Origin: Lachnospiraceae bacterium
GTDB lineage: Bacteria; Bacillota; Clostridia; Lachnospirales; Lachnospiraceae
Assembly: GCA_024699325.1 (NCBI GenBank)
Contig: JAILPS010000029.1
Coordinates: forward strand, 34,284-98,283
Reading direction: 5' to 3'
Length of the DNA stretch: 64,000 nt
The position numbers were made by a program, and so were the translations under genes. Shown piece after piece: positions 17,822-27,598 of this stretch. Within the stretch, counting starts at the first letter, position 1; every line of letters starts with the position of its first letter. The notes below the pieces were generated by a model. That model did not search any database. It saw nothing but the letters and a program-made list of their open reading frames with translations, and was not told the origin of the DNA.

Positions 17822-20212
17822 ATGAGTGAGAAGGTTATAGAAATCGAATATGACCCCTATAATAATGAATTCAATTTTGATATATCAAAGGACGGTGGAG
17901 ATACCTGGGATGGTCTGTCTGAAACTTCCGAGTTTTTAAGGTTTGAAAATCAAGAGTATGTTTTTTCAAACTGTGTTGAAGAAATCGTAGAGATAATAGA
18001 TCAATATCATAATACCCACAAGAATGGTTTACGTATTAGTTTTATTGGAACTGACAAAGATTTTGACACGTTGGAAGAAGTTGTAAAGAAAGTAAATGAA
18101 AAGAATAAGGGCAAAAGGATAATTGACATATCGCATGATAAAGAATACAAGTCAGCGGATGATGCAATTAAGATAATAAGAAGCGCGTATAAAGAAATAT
18201 CACGTGAGTTCAAAGACTATCTTCCTGGAACAGAAAAATATGAGGATGATCAAGAATGCAAAGAAATCGGAGATTTAATTCATAGTTTTGAAGATACTAT
18301 AAGTGAGTTGGTTCCGATTTGCGTTGTAGGCATGTATAGTGTGGGGAAATCTGCATTTATAAACGCATTAATTGGAGATGAAGTTCTTCCAAGTAATATA
18401 GACCCTAGTACTTCAAGAAATGTTAGAATTGAAAACCTTACTGGGATTTCTATCACTCTGGAATACAAGGGAGAGACAGTTTTTTATAATATCAGGAACG
18501 GTAGAATAGATTCTAATCGTGCTGCTTCCAAGAGGGCCGAAGAATTTAAAAAAATAATATGCAAGCATTGTGGTTTTTCAGGAAAAAGTTCTCGTGAAAT
18601 CTTGCATGATATATTAAGAGCACTTAACGAAAGTGTTATTTCTTTTCCTGAAGTCGAGGATGTTGGATTTAATGTATCTATAACTCTTCCATTCAATGAA
18701 TCGCTTTTAAATCGAGAGAATTGTAAAATAGTTATTATCGATACACCAGGAAGTAATAATAGCAATATTGATCAAACTGAGCATCTAGAGTCTTTAAAAA
18801 AAATGATGGGAGAACAGACAAATGCTCTACCAATATTCATTATGGATAGAAACCAGGTGGTTTCAAATGATAATAGTGAACTAAAGAATTTGGTTGATGA
18901 GTATAAAGAAGGATTTTCGTGTCCTAATTGTCTTGTTGTGTTTTCTAAAGCAGAAAACATATCAGATAATGCACTTAACCAGGCAATACCACCTGCGTTT
19001 CTTAACTGGCATGGAAAAACCACATTTATGTATGTTTGTGCTGTTGGTGCTATTGGTGAGAAGAAAAGAGGCGATAAATGGCTTGATCCAGAATACCAGG
19101 AGTTATATAAGAAGTGGAAAATGAATTATGACGAGAGGTCATTGCCAGACCATAATATAATTCCAAATGGAAGGGTTATGGATAAGAATACGCGTGCTGA
19201 GGTCAGCGACGCACTGTATGCAACAGGTATTCCATCTGTAGAAGATGAAATAAACTATTATATTCAAAGGTATGCTAATTACAAAAAATGTGTACGTGGA
19301 AAAGAAATGCTTCTGAGTGCGTTGGGATTAGCTAAGAAACAGCTTAGCAATCAGCAAGAAAAACTTAAAAATACAAGGAGAAAGAAAGAAAAAGAGAAGG
19401 ACAAAAAAAGAGAAGAACTGATGAACTCGCTTAATAAAGTAGAACTCCAACTAGTCAATAAAGAGAATATAATTAAGAAATATCAGCCAATCCTGGATCA
19501 ATACTGTGACACAGTTTTGCCTGAGATTCAGGCTATTTGGGAAGATGCTCAGAAGTCTGAAGATTCTACTAAATACATAGAGACACACATGCAGGAACAT
19601 TGCAGAACAGGGTTATTTAAGAAAGCATACGAGGGGGAAGAAGGTATTCAGAAAGATATAGTTTCTGCTTTATACAGTTATGCTAATGATTATAAAAGCA
19701 ACTTACAAAGAATAGTCAAAGGTAAAGAGAATAGTTTGTCAGAAGATGCCCAGGTAGAATTAATAAGTGTATTTAATACTATAAGTACACCCAAATTTGA
19801 TGATGTAAAGATAAATGGAAAAATGCCCTTCAATCTTCTTGCTTATATACCATTTTTAAAGCAAAAGGATAGACGCATTAAAATCCATGCAAACAACATC
19901 TGTCAGCAACTGAGACATCATAAGGCTCGCATATTTGGTGAAGAAAAACCAGGTGAATTTGCGGAACGGTGTATTAATCAACCGGTTGATAAATATTCCC
20001 AACAATTAGAACTTTGGGCAGAAAAACAGCTTGATAAAATAAGGGAGACTCTGGATAAGGATAATTCTATTTTAAGCCAATATGATAAAGAAATCAAAAA
20101 ACTTGAGCAGACGATTGATGGTCTTAAAACTAGATTGGACAAACTGGAAAAGGTAGAGGGTATTCTGAAAGAAGTACTTGATATACAGGAAAAGGAGGGG
20201 GAGAATGAATAA
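17822..20212 (+). CDS. Dynamin-like GTPase, first gene of a putative new defence or toxin cassette
   Basis: About 796 residues. An unrecognised N-terminal domain (~1-150) precedes a dynamin-type GTPase domain: G1 'GMYSVGKSAFINALIG' near residue 170, a Ser/Thr-rich switch I region ('PSTSRNVRI'), G3 'IIDTPGSNNSN' near 305, and a divergent G4 'VVFSKAEN' near 372 in place of NKxD. The rest is helical with strong coiled coil near 505-545 and at the end. 'FNLLAYIPFLKQKD' near 680 could touch membrane. Start at ATG 17822 rather than 17816 because AGGAGG (17809-17814) is 7 bases before it. The stop overlaps the HerA gene start by 8 bases, so the two are coupled. Bacterial dynamins remodel membranes and some protect against phage lysis; the role here is inference. 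Confidence 0.85.
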   Translation: MSEKVIEIEYDPYNNEFNFDISKDGGDTWDGLSETSEFLRFENQEYVFSNCVEEIVEIIDQYHNTHKNGLRISFIGTDKDFDTLEEVVKKVNEKNKGKRIIDISHDKEYKSADDAIKIIRSAYKEISREFKDYLPGTEKYEDDQECKEIGDLIHSFEDTISELVPICVVGMYSVGKSAFINALIGDEVLPSNIDPSTSRNVRIENLTGISITLEYKGETVFYNIRNGRIDSNRAASKRAEEFKKIICKHCGFSGKSSREILHDILRALNESVISFPEVEDVGFNVSITLPFNESLLNRENCKIVIIDTPGSNNSNIDQTEHLESLKKMMGEQTNALPIFIMDRNQVVSNDNSELKNLVDEYKEGFSCPNCLVVFSKAENISDNALNQAIPPAFLNWHGKTTFMYVCAVGAIGEKKRGDKWLDPEYQELYKKWKMNYDERSLPDHNIIPNGRVMDKNTRAEVSDALYATGIPSVEDEINYYIQRYANYKKCVRGKEMLLSALGLAKKQLSNQQEKLKNTRRKKEKEKDKKREELMNSLNKVELQLVNKENIIKKYQPILDQYCDTVLPEIQAIWEDAQKSEDSTKYIETHMQEHCRTGLFKKAYEGEEGIQKDIVSALYSYANDYKSNLQRIVKGKENSLSEDAQVELISVFNTISTPKFDDVKINGKMPFNLLAYIPFLKQKDRRIKIHANNICQQLRHHKARIFGEEKPGEFAERCINQPVDKYSQQLELWAEKQLDKIRETLDKDNSILSQYDKEIKKLEQTIDGLKTRLDKLEKVEGILKEVLDIQEKEGENE

Positions 20213-23200
20213 ATTACCTAAAGGACAAAAACAATTAGAAGAAAAAAATAATAATGAGGTAGAAAAAGTAAAAGAAGTAAAAGAAGTAAAAGAAGTAGAA
20301 ACTGCAATTAATAACTTAATAGGTCAGCATTCTGCTATTGTTTTCAAAAACTACCTTCCATCTATTTCTAAGGAGTATCACATAAAGAAAATCGATAATC
20401 AGAATGTGCCAGAGGAAACAGTTGCATTTTTTGATATAACGAAACTTGTCACAGAGGAAAAGGACAAGATGGTGGAAAAATTAAAGAATGTATACCATCT
20501 TCTGGCGTATTCAGATAATAGTCTTGCATTAATTATCCATAGAAAACATGATAGTTGCAAGATTGCTATTGCTGTGGGAAAATGTCAGGATTCGGAAGCA
20601 GCCGCAAAACTAGCTGAAAGCGTGCGAGATGCGGTTGTTGGTAATTTTCCTGGAACATCATGCAGCGGAATTAATCCATACATGGATACAGACGATGGTA
20701 TTTTTCAAACACTAAATTCTTCGTATTTTAATAAAAATAATATTTTAAATTATAATTCCGTTGCAGTAGTATCTAATATTGCTTCTCAGTTTTCGGAAGA
20801 TTATATTAATCAGGGCATAGAAAAGGTGATTGATGGAATTGTTCCGGCTGAAAACAAGGAATATACTATGGTTATTTTAGGGGAAGCACTGAATAGCAAA
20901 GTATTGGAGGAAAAAAAGAGGGAACTTTATAGAATATATACTATCTTAAGTCCATATTCTAAACGTACAGAGAATTGGAGTTTATCAAGTAGCCAAAGTT
21001 GGGGAAAAAATAAAAATGTGGGACTAACTTATTTTGTAAATATTGGTGCAGGTTATAGTGAAAATAATTCATATAGCAAATCCTCTGGATCTTCAGTTGA
21101 TATTAATTTCTATGGCGTGACACACACTCTTGAAATCATAGAAAAGCAGATGGAACGTTTAGAAAAGTGTGAAGCATTAGGTATTTGGAATATAGCTACC
21201 TATGTGTTTTCACCAGATTTTCAGCTTGTTAGTGAAGTGGCGCATATGTATATGTCATTAACACAAGGAAATGAATCTTTTTACGAGAAACCCTCCATTA
21301 ATGTTTGGAATTCACAGCGAAACGATAACAATATTAGAGAAGAAGTCGAGGCCCTTGCTGAGTATGTTAGGAGACTTGAACATCCCAAGTTTCAAATAAA
21401 CACTAATAAAGCCGATAATGCATCGTATTGGCCAGAAGAGGTTACTCCTACAGCTGTAATTTCTGGAGCTGAACTAGCATTTGCTATGAATTTACCAATG
21501 AAGTCTGTTCCAGGGTTTTCATTAATTGAGTGTGCTTCCTTTGGAAGAGAAATTGTGTCATATGATAAGAACTATGCTGGAGAGGTTCATATCGGAAAGA
21601 TACATCATATGCATCATAACGAAGAAAAAAGTGTTGATTTAAATAAGGAATCATTTTCTTCACACGTATTTATTACGGGATCCACGGGAGCAGGTAAAAG
21701 CAATGCAGTATATACTTTGCTTGATTCTCTCAAGACAACATTTATGGTAATAGAGCCGGCTAAGGGAGAATACAAATATGCCTTTACCAATAATGTTCAG
21801 GTGTATGGCTCTAATCCTCAGGTTAGTGAATTGCTAAGGATTAATCCGTTTGCATTTAACAGAAGTATTCATGTTTATGAACATATAGACAGATTGCTAG
21901 ATGTTTTTAATGTTTGTTGGCCGATGTATGCAGCTATGCCTGCCGTTCTTAAGGATGCGATAATTAAGGCTTATGAGAACTGTGGATGGAATCTTATTAC
22001 ATCTTTAAATGATAAGGGTGATATATATCCTACATTTGTTGATGTGTGTGATGAAATAGATAATATAATTAACGGTTCTGATTATTCTGATGAAAATAAG
22101 GGCAATTACAGAGGATCACTTAAAACAAGACTAAATTCACTTACGAATGGCATTAATCAATTGATTTTCTGCAATGGTAATATATCAGACAGAGATTTAT
22201 TTGAACAAAATACGATAATTGATCTAAGTAGAATAGGTTCTAGTGAAAACAAGTCGTTAATAATGGGCTTGCTTGTTATCAGACTTCAGGAATACAGGAT
22301 GTCAGAAGGGAGTTTTAATTCTGAACTCAAACATGTGACGGTTTTGGAAGAAGCACATAATCTGTTGAGAAGAACTTCGGCATCATCCTCTGATGAAAAT
22401 TCTAATGTAACTGGAAAAGCGGTTGAGATGATTGCAAATGCAATTGCTGAAATGAGAACCTATGGGGAAGGATTTATAATTGTGGATCAGTCGCCTTCAT
22501 TGCTTGATATGTCCGCAATACGTAATACGAACACAAAGATTATTCTTCGATTGCCAGATAAGGATGATCGTGAGCTGGTTGGAAGGGCAGCCAATCTAAA
22601 TGATGGGCAAATAAGGGAACTGGCCAGATTACAACGTGGTGTGGCAGCGGTATATCAAAATGAATGGATTGAACCAATTCTTTGTATGATAGATAAACAT
22701 GACTCTTCGGTTGGTGCCAAAGCTAATGAAACCATTAATTATCTGCAGGAAGAGGATACGGAGGCAAGACGCTATATTAATTCGTGCGTATACGATCCTG
22801 AATATATAACAAGAAAATCAGACCTAGACTTTATTGATTGTATTAATCGTATTAATTGTGATGGCGCTGTAAAAGCATTACTTATTGACTTTAATCGCCT
22901 TCCATTTGATCAGGCACAGATGACATGGCAGAAATTAGCATTCAAGTATTTTAATATTCGTGAATGTGTAAAGAATACTAAGGGAATTACTTCTTTCGAG
23001 GAATGGAATAATGCTATACTATTACAGCTTGAAAAGTATGAGTTTGATAAGGCAATTACACTAAACAAGGATTCAGAACAGTTTTATCGTTTTACACAGT
23101 TGATGACTTTTGAGGCGATTATTTGGCTTCAGGCATCTCATATTGATCAACCTGAAAAGGGATTACAATTGAGGGATTATATGGACGAATTCAAAAATTC

Positions 23201-23219
23201 GTTTTTGAAGAAATATTAG
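20205..23219 (+). CDS. HerA/FtsK-superfamily ATPase (DUF87-type), partner of the GTPase
   Basis: 1004 residues. The N-terminal half is unrecognised and starts with a Lys/Glu-rich stretch encoded by three 9-base repeats. The ATPase core has Walker A 'ITGSTGAGKSNAVYTLL' near residue 490, then 'MVIEPAKGEYKYAF', Walker B 'VTVLEEAHNLLRR' near 714, and 'IIVDQSPSLLD' near 759 with a conserved Arg-rich 'IILRLPDKDDRELVGRAA'. HerA, VirB4 and FtsK relatives are hexameric pumps for DNA or protein; in defence islands HerA pairs with nucleases or SIR2 proteins. The ATG at 20205 with AGGAGGGG just upstream is preferred to the track's 20178. Stop and next gene are 17 bases apart. A pump that moves DNA to, or exports, the downstream WHH nuclease is a reasonable hypothesis only. 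Confidence 0.86.
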   Translation: MNKLPKGQKQLEEKNNNEVEKVKEVKEVKEVETAINNLIGQHSAIVFKNYLPSISKEYHIKKIDNQNVPEETVAFFDITKLVTEEKDKMVEKLKNVYHLLAYSDNSLALIIHRKHDSCKIAIAVGKCQDSEAAAKLAESVRDAVVGNFPGTSCSGINPYMDTDDGIFQTLNSSYFNKNNILNYNSVAVVSNIASQFSEDYINQGIEKVIDGIVPAENKEYTMVILGEALNSKVLEEKKRELYRIYTILSPYSKRTENWSLSSSQSWGKNKNVGLTYFVNIGAGYSENNSYSKSSGSSVDINFYGVTHTLEIIEKQMERLEKCEALGIWNIATYVFSPDFQLVSEVAHMYMSLTQGNESFYEKPSINVWNSQRNDNNIREEVEALAEYVRRLEHPKFQINTNKADNASYWPEEVTPTAVISGAELAFAMNLPMKSVPGFSLIECASFGREIVSYDKNYAGEVHIGKIHHMHHNEEKSVDLNKESFSSHVFITGSTGAGKSNAVYTLLDSLKTTFMVIEPAKGEYKYAFTNNVQVYGSNPQVSELLRINPFAFNRSIHVYEHIDRLLDVFNVCWPMYAAMPAVLKDAIIKAYENCGWNLITSLNDKGDIYPTFVDVCDEIDNIINGSDYSDENKGNYRGSLKTRLNSLTNGINQLIFCNGNISDRDLFEQNTIIDLSRIGSSENKSLIMGLLVIRLQEYRMSEGSFNSELKHVTVLEEAHNLLRRTSASSSDENSNVTGKAVEMIANAIAEMRTYGEGFIIVDQSPSLLDMSAIRNTNTKIILRLPDKDDRELVGRAANLNDGQIRELARLQRGVAAVYQNEWIEPILCMIDKHDSSVGAKANETINYLQEEDTEARRYINSCVYDPEYITRKSDLDFIDCINRINCDGAVKALLIDFNRLPFDQAQMTWQKLAFKYFNIRECVKNTKGITSFEEWNNAILLQLEKYEFDKAITLNKDSEQFYRFTQLMTFEAIIWLQASHIDQPEKGLQLRDYMDEFKNSFLKKY
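20268..20294 (+). repeat. Three tandem GTAAAAGAA units inside the HerA gene
   Basis: Three perfect 9-base copies, in frame, encode repeated Val-Lys-Glu. Slippage would add or remove three residues without a frameshift, so it can vary linker length but cannot switch the gene off. Confidence 0.85.
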
Positions 23220-23236
23220 TGAAGGAGGTGCGACAT

Positions 23237-23899
23237 ATGGCAATACCTGTTGTGGGTAACATATACAAAGCGATTGAAGGTGTTGAAACAATCTCTAAAA
23301 CAGAAAGTATGGGAGAAATTGTGGCAGATGCTGAAAAATTGACAGAAGGCCTATGGCCAAAAATAGAAAAACAAGAAGGCGCTCAGCCCTTGTCTCCGGA
23401 AAAAATATGCCGTGAAGCTTGGAAGAAAACTGATGTTGAGGAAAAGCCATCTGCTTTTGATATTCCGCGTCGTATTACGACTAGAAATGAAATTTTTGAA
23501 AATGAAAGACATCCGATTACCAATGTGTTATTTAAGAGGCGTACTATAGAACTTCCTGACGGCGAAAAAGTTGAAGGTGTATTTCCGGAATTTAAATCAA
23601 TGTTTGATGTTAAGCTTCCTGAAAACATGTATCTTCTTCCTGACAGATTACAGTTTAGGGAATGTAATAGGCAATTAGCTCAAGAAATAGATAAAAATCC
23701 TGAATTAAAAAAACTGTTTTCGGAAGAGCAAATAGAACAGATTAGGGATGGTATTCAAGATGGCACTGCGCCTGATGGATATGTGTGGCATCACGACGCT
23801 GAAACAGGAAAAATGCAACTGGTGGATTTTGAAACGCATTCTCGTACTGCACATACAGGTGGACGAGTTTTATGGGGCGGTGGCTCAGATTTTAGATAG
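23237..23899 (+). CDS. WHH-family (HNH/Endonuclease VII) DNase, toxin-like effector
   Basis: 220 residues. The C-terminal ~40 residues contain 'DGYVWHHDAETGKMQLVDFE' followed by 'HSRTAHTGGRVLWGGG', the hallmark of WHH nuclease toxins, with the WHH motif near residue 184 and the downstream His residues present. The preceding region ('HPITNVLFKRRTIELPDGEK', 'VFPEFKSMFDVKLPE') is the usual companion of this nuclease in polymorphic toxins. No signal peptide, RHS, PAAR or LXG delivery domain is visible, and the N-terminus ('MAIPVVGNIYKAIEGVETIS') is short. Start at ATG 23237, 8 bases after AAGGAGG; the track's GTG 23219 overlaps the HerA stop and lacks a site. The SUKH gene 11 bases downstream marks it as toxic to its own cell. 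Confidence 0.88.
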   Translation: MAIPVVGNIYKAIEGVETISKTESMGEIVADAEKLTEGLWPKIEKQEGAQPLSPEKICREAWKKTDVEEKPSAFDIPRRITTRNEIFENERHPITNVLFKRRTIELPDGEKVEGVFPEFKSMFDVKLPENMYLLPDRLQFRECNRQLAQEIDKNPELKKLFSEEQIEQIRDGIQDGTAPDGYVWHHDAETGKMQLVDFETHSRTAHTGGRVLWGGGSDFR

Positions 23900-23910
23900 G
23901 GGGCAATAAT

Positions 23911-24294
23911 ATGAATCTTACATGGAAATATGTTAAACCACTTAAGGAAACAGATGCAGTTAAGAAATTTCTCAAAACGCAGAAAATTACACTTCCTTCA
24001 TCGTTGATAAGTATCATAGAAAAATATAATGGTGGAAGACCATCTGAAAAAAGTGTGATTACTGAGACAAATCATGAATATGTATTTAAAGCATTGTTAT
24101 CGTATAATGATAGTGATAAGGAGACGATTTACAAAATATATCCTGAGTTGTTTAAGGCTTCGAATTGTTTTCCATTTGCTTCGGATACTGCGGGTAATTT
24201 TATATGTTATGATAGGAAAAAGAAAAAGTATGTCTTATACAATCACGAGACTGGTAGTTTTGAACAAATAACAAAAATGGTTGGTTTTGTGTAG
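23911..24294 (+). CDS. SUKH-family (SMI1/KNR4) immunity protein
   Basis: 127 residues with the SMI1/KNR4 pattern: 'LPSSLISIIEKYNGGRPSEK' near residue 30, 'LLSYNDSDKETIY' in the middle, 'FPFASDTAGNFICYD' near 90, and 'VLYNHETGSFEQ' near the end. SUKH proteins are the commonest immunity partners of nuclease toxins and bind the toxin directly. It follows the WHH nuclease by 11 bases with AGGGGG before its ATG. This is the standard toxin-immunity order and strongly supports the nuclease call. It closes the four-gene cassette; a 43-base gap with no clear terminator precedes mcrB. Confidence 0.9.
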   Translation: MNLTWKYVKPLKETDAVKKFLKTQKITLPSSLISIIEKYNGGRPSEKSVITETNHEYVFKALLSYNDSDKETIYKIYPELFKASNCFPFASDTAGNFICYDRKKKKYVLYNHETGSFEQITKMVGFV

Positions 24295-24337
24295 ATATAT
24301 CATAGACTGAAAATATAATTAACAGAAAGGGTTTGCT

Positions 24338-26512
24338 ATGGAATCTAGACTATTTGAGTGGATTGATTTTTACAAGGAGTTGACTGAAAAACTACTCCTG
24401 TATAAGGATAACCGAGCAGAATTAATCTTGAAGGTTAAACAGATTTACACCAAAGCAGGCATAAAAATGCCAAAACTTGATATTAATAATAATATTACGG
24501 ATTTCGATCCTTTTTCGTTTTTTGGACTGTTTAACAAAAAAATGTCTAATTCTAGTCGTTGTAGATTGGTGGATGCTGTTAAGATTCTTTTTGATGTTAC
24601 GAGTCAAGCACCTCATACATTTGAGAGTATTCCAGTATTAAATCCTTTGAACTCAACGTATTATTGCTTTGCTAATGAACGAACGGAGGAGGATATACCA
24701 ACTCTCTGGGTGCTGTTTGAGAACGCTTTAAAATATGCCAAGGATCCTACAGAAGAGGCTGCTGAAAATTTCTCTAAGTATTTTGATATTGTTATCAACA
24801 TGAAGGGGATTGGCAACAGCAAACTTACTATGGGTTTATTTTGGATAGCCCCTGAATGTTATTTAAATTTAGATTCTAGAAACACTTGGTACATATATGA
24901 GTCAGGGAGAATTCCTAAAGAAATAGTTGACAAACTTCCCCATTACGACAGCAAGATAACTGCAAACGATTATTTTGAAATAGAGAGGGTTATTCTTGAA
25001 TATCTTCAGGCGGAAGAAGGAAAAGTTAAGGATTTTAAGGAACTTAGTTACGAAGCTTGGATTTATTCTACGCAAGTCAATGAAGAACAGGCTGAAGAAA
25101 AAAAACAATTAGCACTTCGTGAAAACAGTGGTGCAGCGGTGGCAGATGAAGGAATTAACACCGTGCACTACTGGATATATTCTCCGGGTGATCGCGCTTC
25201 TATGTGGGAAGAGTTCTATAATTCTGGAATAATGGCAATTGGCTGGGACCAGTTAGGAGATTTGAATAATTACGCATCTAAGGCTGAGATTAAGAATGAA
25301 CTTAGGAAACTGTATGACGCAACTAAAAGCTATAAAAATGTTGCGCATGCTACATGGCAATTTGCCAATGAGATGAAACCTGGAGATGTTGTTTTTGCAA
25401 AAAAGGGTATGTATCAGGTTATAGGCCGTGGTATTGTTGAGAGTGATTACGAATATGATCCTGCTCGAGATACTTATAGGCATACTCGTAAGGTTAATTG
25501 GACTCATAGAGGCGAATGGCCACATCCAGGTGCGGCTGCCATGAAGTTTTTAACAGATATAACGCCTTACGAGGATTATGTCGAAAAACTGAACAGTCTA
25601 TTTGAAAATGAAACGGATGATGAGAGTGAGGAGGACATAGTAGATAATCAGCTTCAGACATATGTTAAAGAAAACTTCTTGAAAGACGTGTATATGAGCG
25701 GTGAGCGTTACGATGAACTTAAATCATTGCTTATGCGCAAGAAAAACGTCATAATTCAAGGCGCGCCTGGAGTTGGAAAAACGTACTTAGCTAAGAGACT
25801 TGCGTATTCCATTATTGGCGAGAAGGATCCGTCCCGTGTTATGATGGTTCAGTTTCATCAAAGCTATTCTTACGAGGATTTTATTATGGGATATCGTCCG
25901 AATCAGGAAGGTGGTTTTGATTTAAGACGAGGGCCGTTTTATGAATTTTGTAAATCGGCTGAAATAGATAGTGACGACACACCATACTTTTTCATTATTG
26001 ACGAGATTAACCGTGGTAATTTAAGTAAGATTTTTGGCGAGTTATTTATGTTGATAGAGGATGACAAACGTGATGTTAAAATTAGACTTTTATATGCAGA
26101 TGAGAATTTCTCCATACCTAAGAATGTTTACATTATTGGCATGATGAATACGGCTGATAGAAGTTTGGCTATTATGGATTATGCGCTTAGAAGGAGATTC
26201 GCTTTTTTTGACATTAATCCTGCATTTGACAATAATAGTTTTACAAAATATCAGCATAATTTGAACAGTGATAAATTCGACAGTCTCATCAATTGCATCA
26301 AAGAGCTGAATAGTACAATTGCCTCTGACGAGACTCTTGGAGCAGGTTTCTGTATAGGTCATAGTTATTTTTGCAATATTTCGGCTGTGACAGACCAACT
26401 TCTTAAGGAAATCGTTGAATATGAGTTGGCTCCTCTGTTAAGAGAGTATTGGTTTGATGACATTAAGAATGCTGATAACTGGATTGAAAAGTTAAGGAGA
26501 GCAATCAATTGA
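24338..26512 (+). CDS. mcrB: McrB-type AAA+ GTPase/ATPase with EVE-like reader domain
   Basis: 724 residues. The N-terminal ~260 residues are not the usual DUF3578 reader and are not recognised. An EVE/PUA-like domain spans about 275-410 ('VHYWIYSPGDRASMWEEFY', 'GIMAIGWDQLGDL'), a fold known to read modified bases. The AAA+ McrB core follows: Walker A 'GAPGVGKTYLAKRLAY' near 474, Walker B 'FFIIDEINRGNLSKIFGE' near 552, and sensor region 'MNTADRSLAIMDYALRRRFA' near 602. McrB hexamers translocate DNA and activate the McrC nuclease on modified targets. The reader domain suggests that target choice differs from E. coli McrBC. It overlaps mcrC by 4 bases. Confidence 0.92.
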   Translation: MESRLFEWIDFYKELTEKLLLYKDNRAELILKVKQIYTKAGIKMPKLDINNNITDFDPFSFFGLFNKKMSNSSRCRLVDAVKILFDVTSQAPHTFESIPVLNPLNSTYYCFANERTEEDIPTLWVLFENALKYAKDPTEEAAENFSKYFDIVINMKGIGNSKLTMGLFWIAPECYLNLDSRNTWYIYESGRIPKEIVDKLPHYDSKITANDYFEIERVILEYLQAEEGKVKDFKELSYEAWIYSTQVNEEQAEEKKQLALRENSGAAVADEGINTVHYWIYSPGDRASMWEEFYNSGIMAIGWDQLGDLNNYASKAEIKNELRKLYDATKSYKNVAHATWQFANEMKPGDVVFAKKGMYQVIGRGIVESDYEYDPARDTYRHTRKVNWTHRGEWPHPGAAAMKFLTDITPYEDYVEKLNSLFENETDDESEEDIVDNQLQTYVKENFLKDVYMSGERYDELKSLLMRKKNVIIQGAPGVGKTYLAKRLAYSIIGEKDPSRVMMVQFHQSYSYEDFIMGYRPNQEGGFDLRRGPFYEFCKSAEIDSDDTPYFFIIDEINRGNLSKIFGELFMLIEDDKRDVKIRLLYADENFSIPKNVYIIGMMNTADRSLAIMDYALRRRFAFFDINPAFDNNSFTKYQHNLNSDKFDSLINCIKELNSTIASDETLGAGFCIGHSYFCNISAVTDQLLKEIVEYELAPLLREYWFDDIKNADNWIEKLRRAIN

Positions 26513-27537
26513 TACCTGTACGAAATGTATATTACATGCTTTCGTATGCTTTTAGAGTATTGACTAATCAAGGCTACAAGGGCATGGAAACAGAAGAATT
26601 TCATAATGTGGCTGAGCTCTGTGCAGCCATATTATGTAGAGGTGTTTCGATTCAACTAAAACGTGGACTGGTTAAGGAGTATATACCTAAAGTTGAGCCA
26701 CTTTCATCACCGAAGGGTAAGATTGATGTAAGTGATTCAATCAAGGATTTAACAATTACCAAAAGGCAGTTGGTATGTAGTCACGATGAATTTACAATTA
26801 ATTGCTATATGAACAGAATAATTAAAACCACGTTGGAATTGCTAGCTTCTGCCAATATTAATACTTCAAGGAAAAAGGATATTAGGCGGATGTTATTATA
26901 TTTTAAAGAGGTGGATTCGCTTGATATTTACAGAATCGACTGGTCTATGCAGTTTAACCGCAATAATCAAAACTATAGAATGTTGATTAATGTTTGTTGG
27001 CTGGTTATCAAGGGATTGATACACACAAATCAAGAGGGCTCTGTTAAACTGATGGATTATCTTGATGACCAGAAGATGCATAGGTTGTATGAGAAGTTTA
27101 TTTTAGAGTATTATAGGACTGAGCATACAGAACTTAGGGCTGAAGCTTCACAGATACCTTGGAATGAAGCTAATAATTTAATGGATATGTTGCCAATAAT
27201 GCAAACAGATGTGACGTTAACTAAAGGCAATAAAACATTAGTTATTGACGCAAAATACTATTCGAAATCTGTAAAAGAACACTTTAATAGAACAGAAGTA
27301 ATATCTGGAAATATGTATCAAATATTTACATATGTCAAGAATAAGACGGATCAATTACAGGTTGATCCTAGGAATGTTGCTGGATTGTTATTGTATGCAA
27401 AGACTGATGAACAGATAACCCCTGATAATGATTACGAAATTGGTGGTAACACAATTGGCGTCCATACTTTGGATTTGAATGCTGATTTTGACAGTATCAG
27501 GAAAGAGTTGGATGCTATAGTTGAGAAGTATTTATAA
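26509..27537 (+). CDS. mcrC: McrC nuclease subunit of the type IV restriction system
   Basis: 342 residues. The N-terminal region ('IPVRNVYYMLSYAFRVL') is the usual McrC start that plugs into the McrB ring. The PD-(D/E)XK nuclease is visible as the Asp in 'LPIMQTDVTL' near 230 and 'LVIDAKYY' near 245. The start is TTG 26509, whose last bases form the McrB stop (TTGA overlap), about 8 bases after AAGGAGAG; this indicates coupled translation. It is the last gene of the AT-rich island. Past it the base composition changes sharply. Confidence 0.92.
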   Translation: MIPVRNVYYMLSYAFRVLTNQGYKGMETEEFHNVAELCAAILCRGVSIQLKRGLVKEYIPKVEPLSSPKGKIDVSDSIKDLTITKRQLVCSHDEFTINCYMNRIIKTTLELLASANINTSRKKDIRRMLLYFKEVDSLDIYRIDWSMQFNRNNQNYRMLINVCWLVIKGLIHTNQEGSVKLMDYLDDQKMHRLYEKFILEYYRTEHTELRAEASQIPWNEANNLMDMLPIMQTDVTLTKGNKTLVIDAKYYSKSVKEHFNRTEVISGNMYQIFTYVKNKTDQLQVDPRNVAGLLLYAKTDEQITPDNDYEIGGNTIGVHTLDLNADFDSIRKELDAIVEKYL

Positions 27538-27598
27538 TCTACCTAACCAAACATTTACAGTTTTCGTGTTATGCATCATAATCTCGGAGGATTAATAC

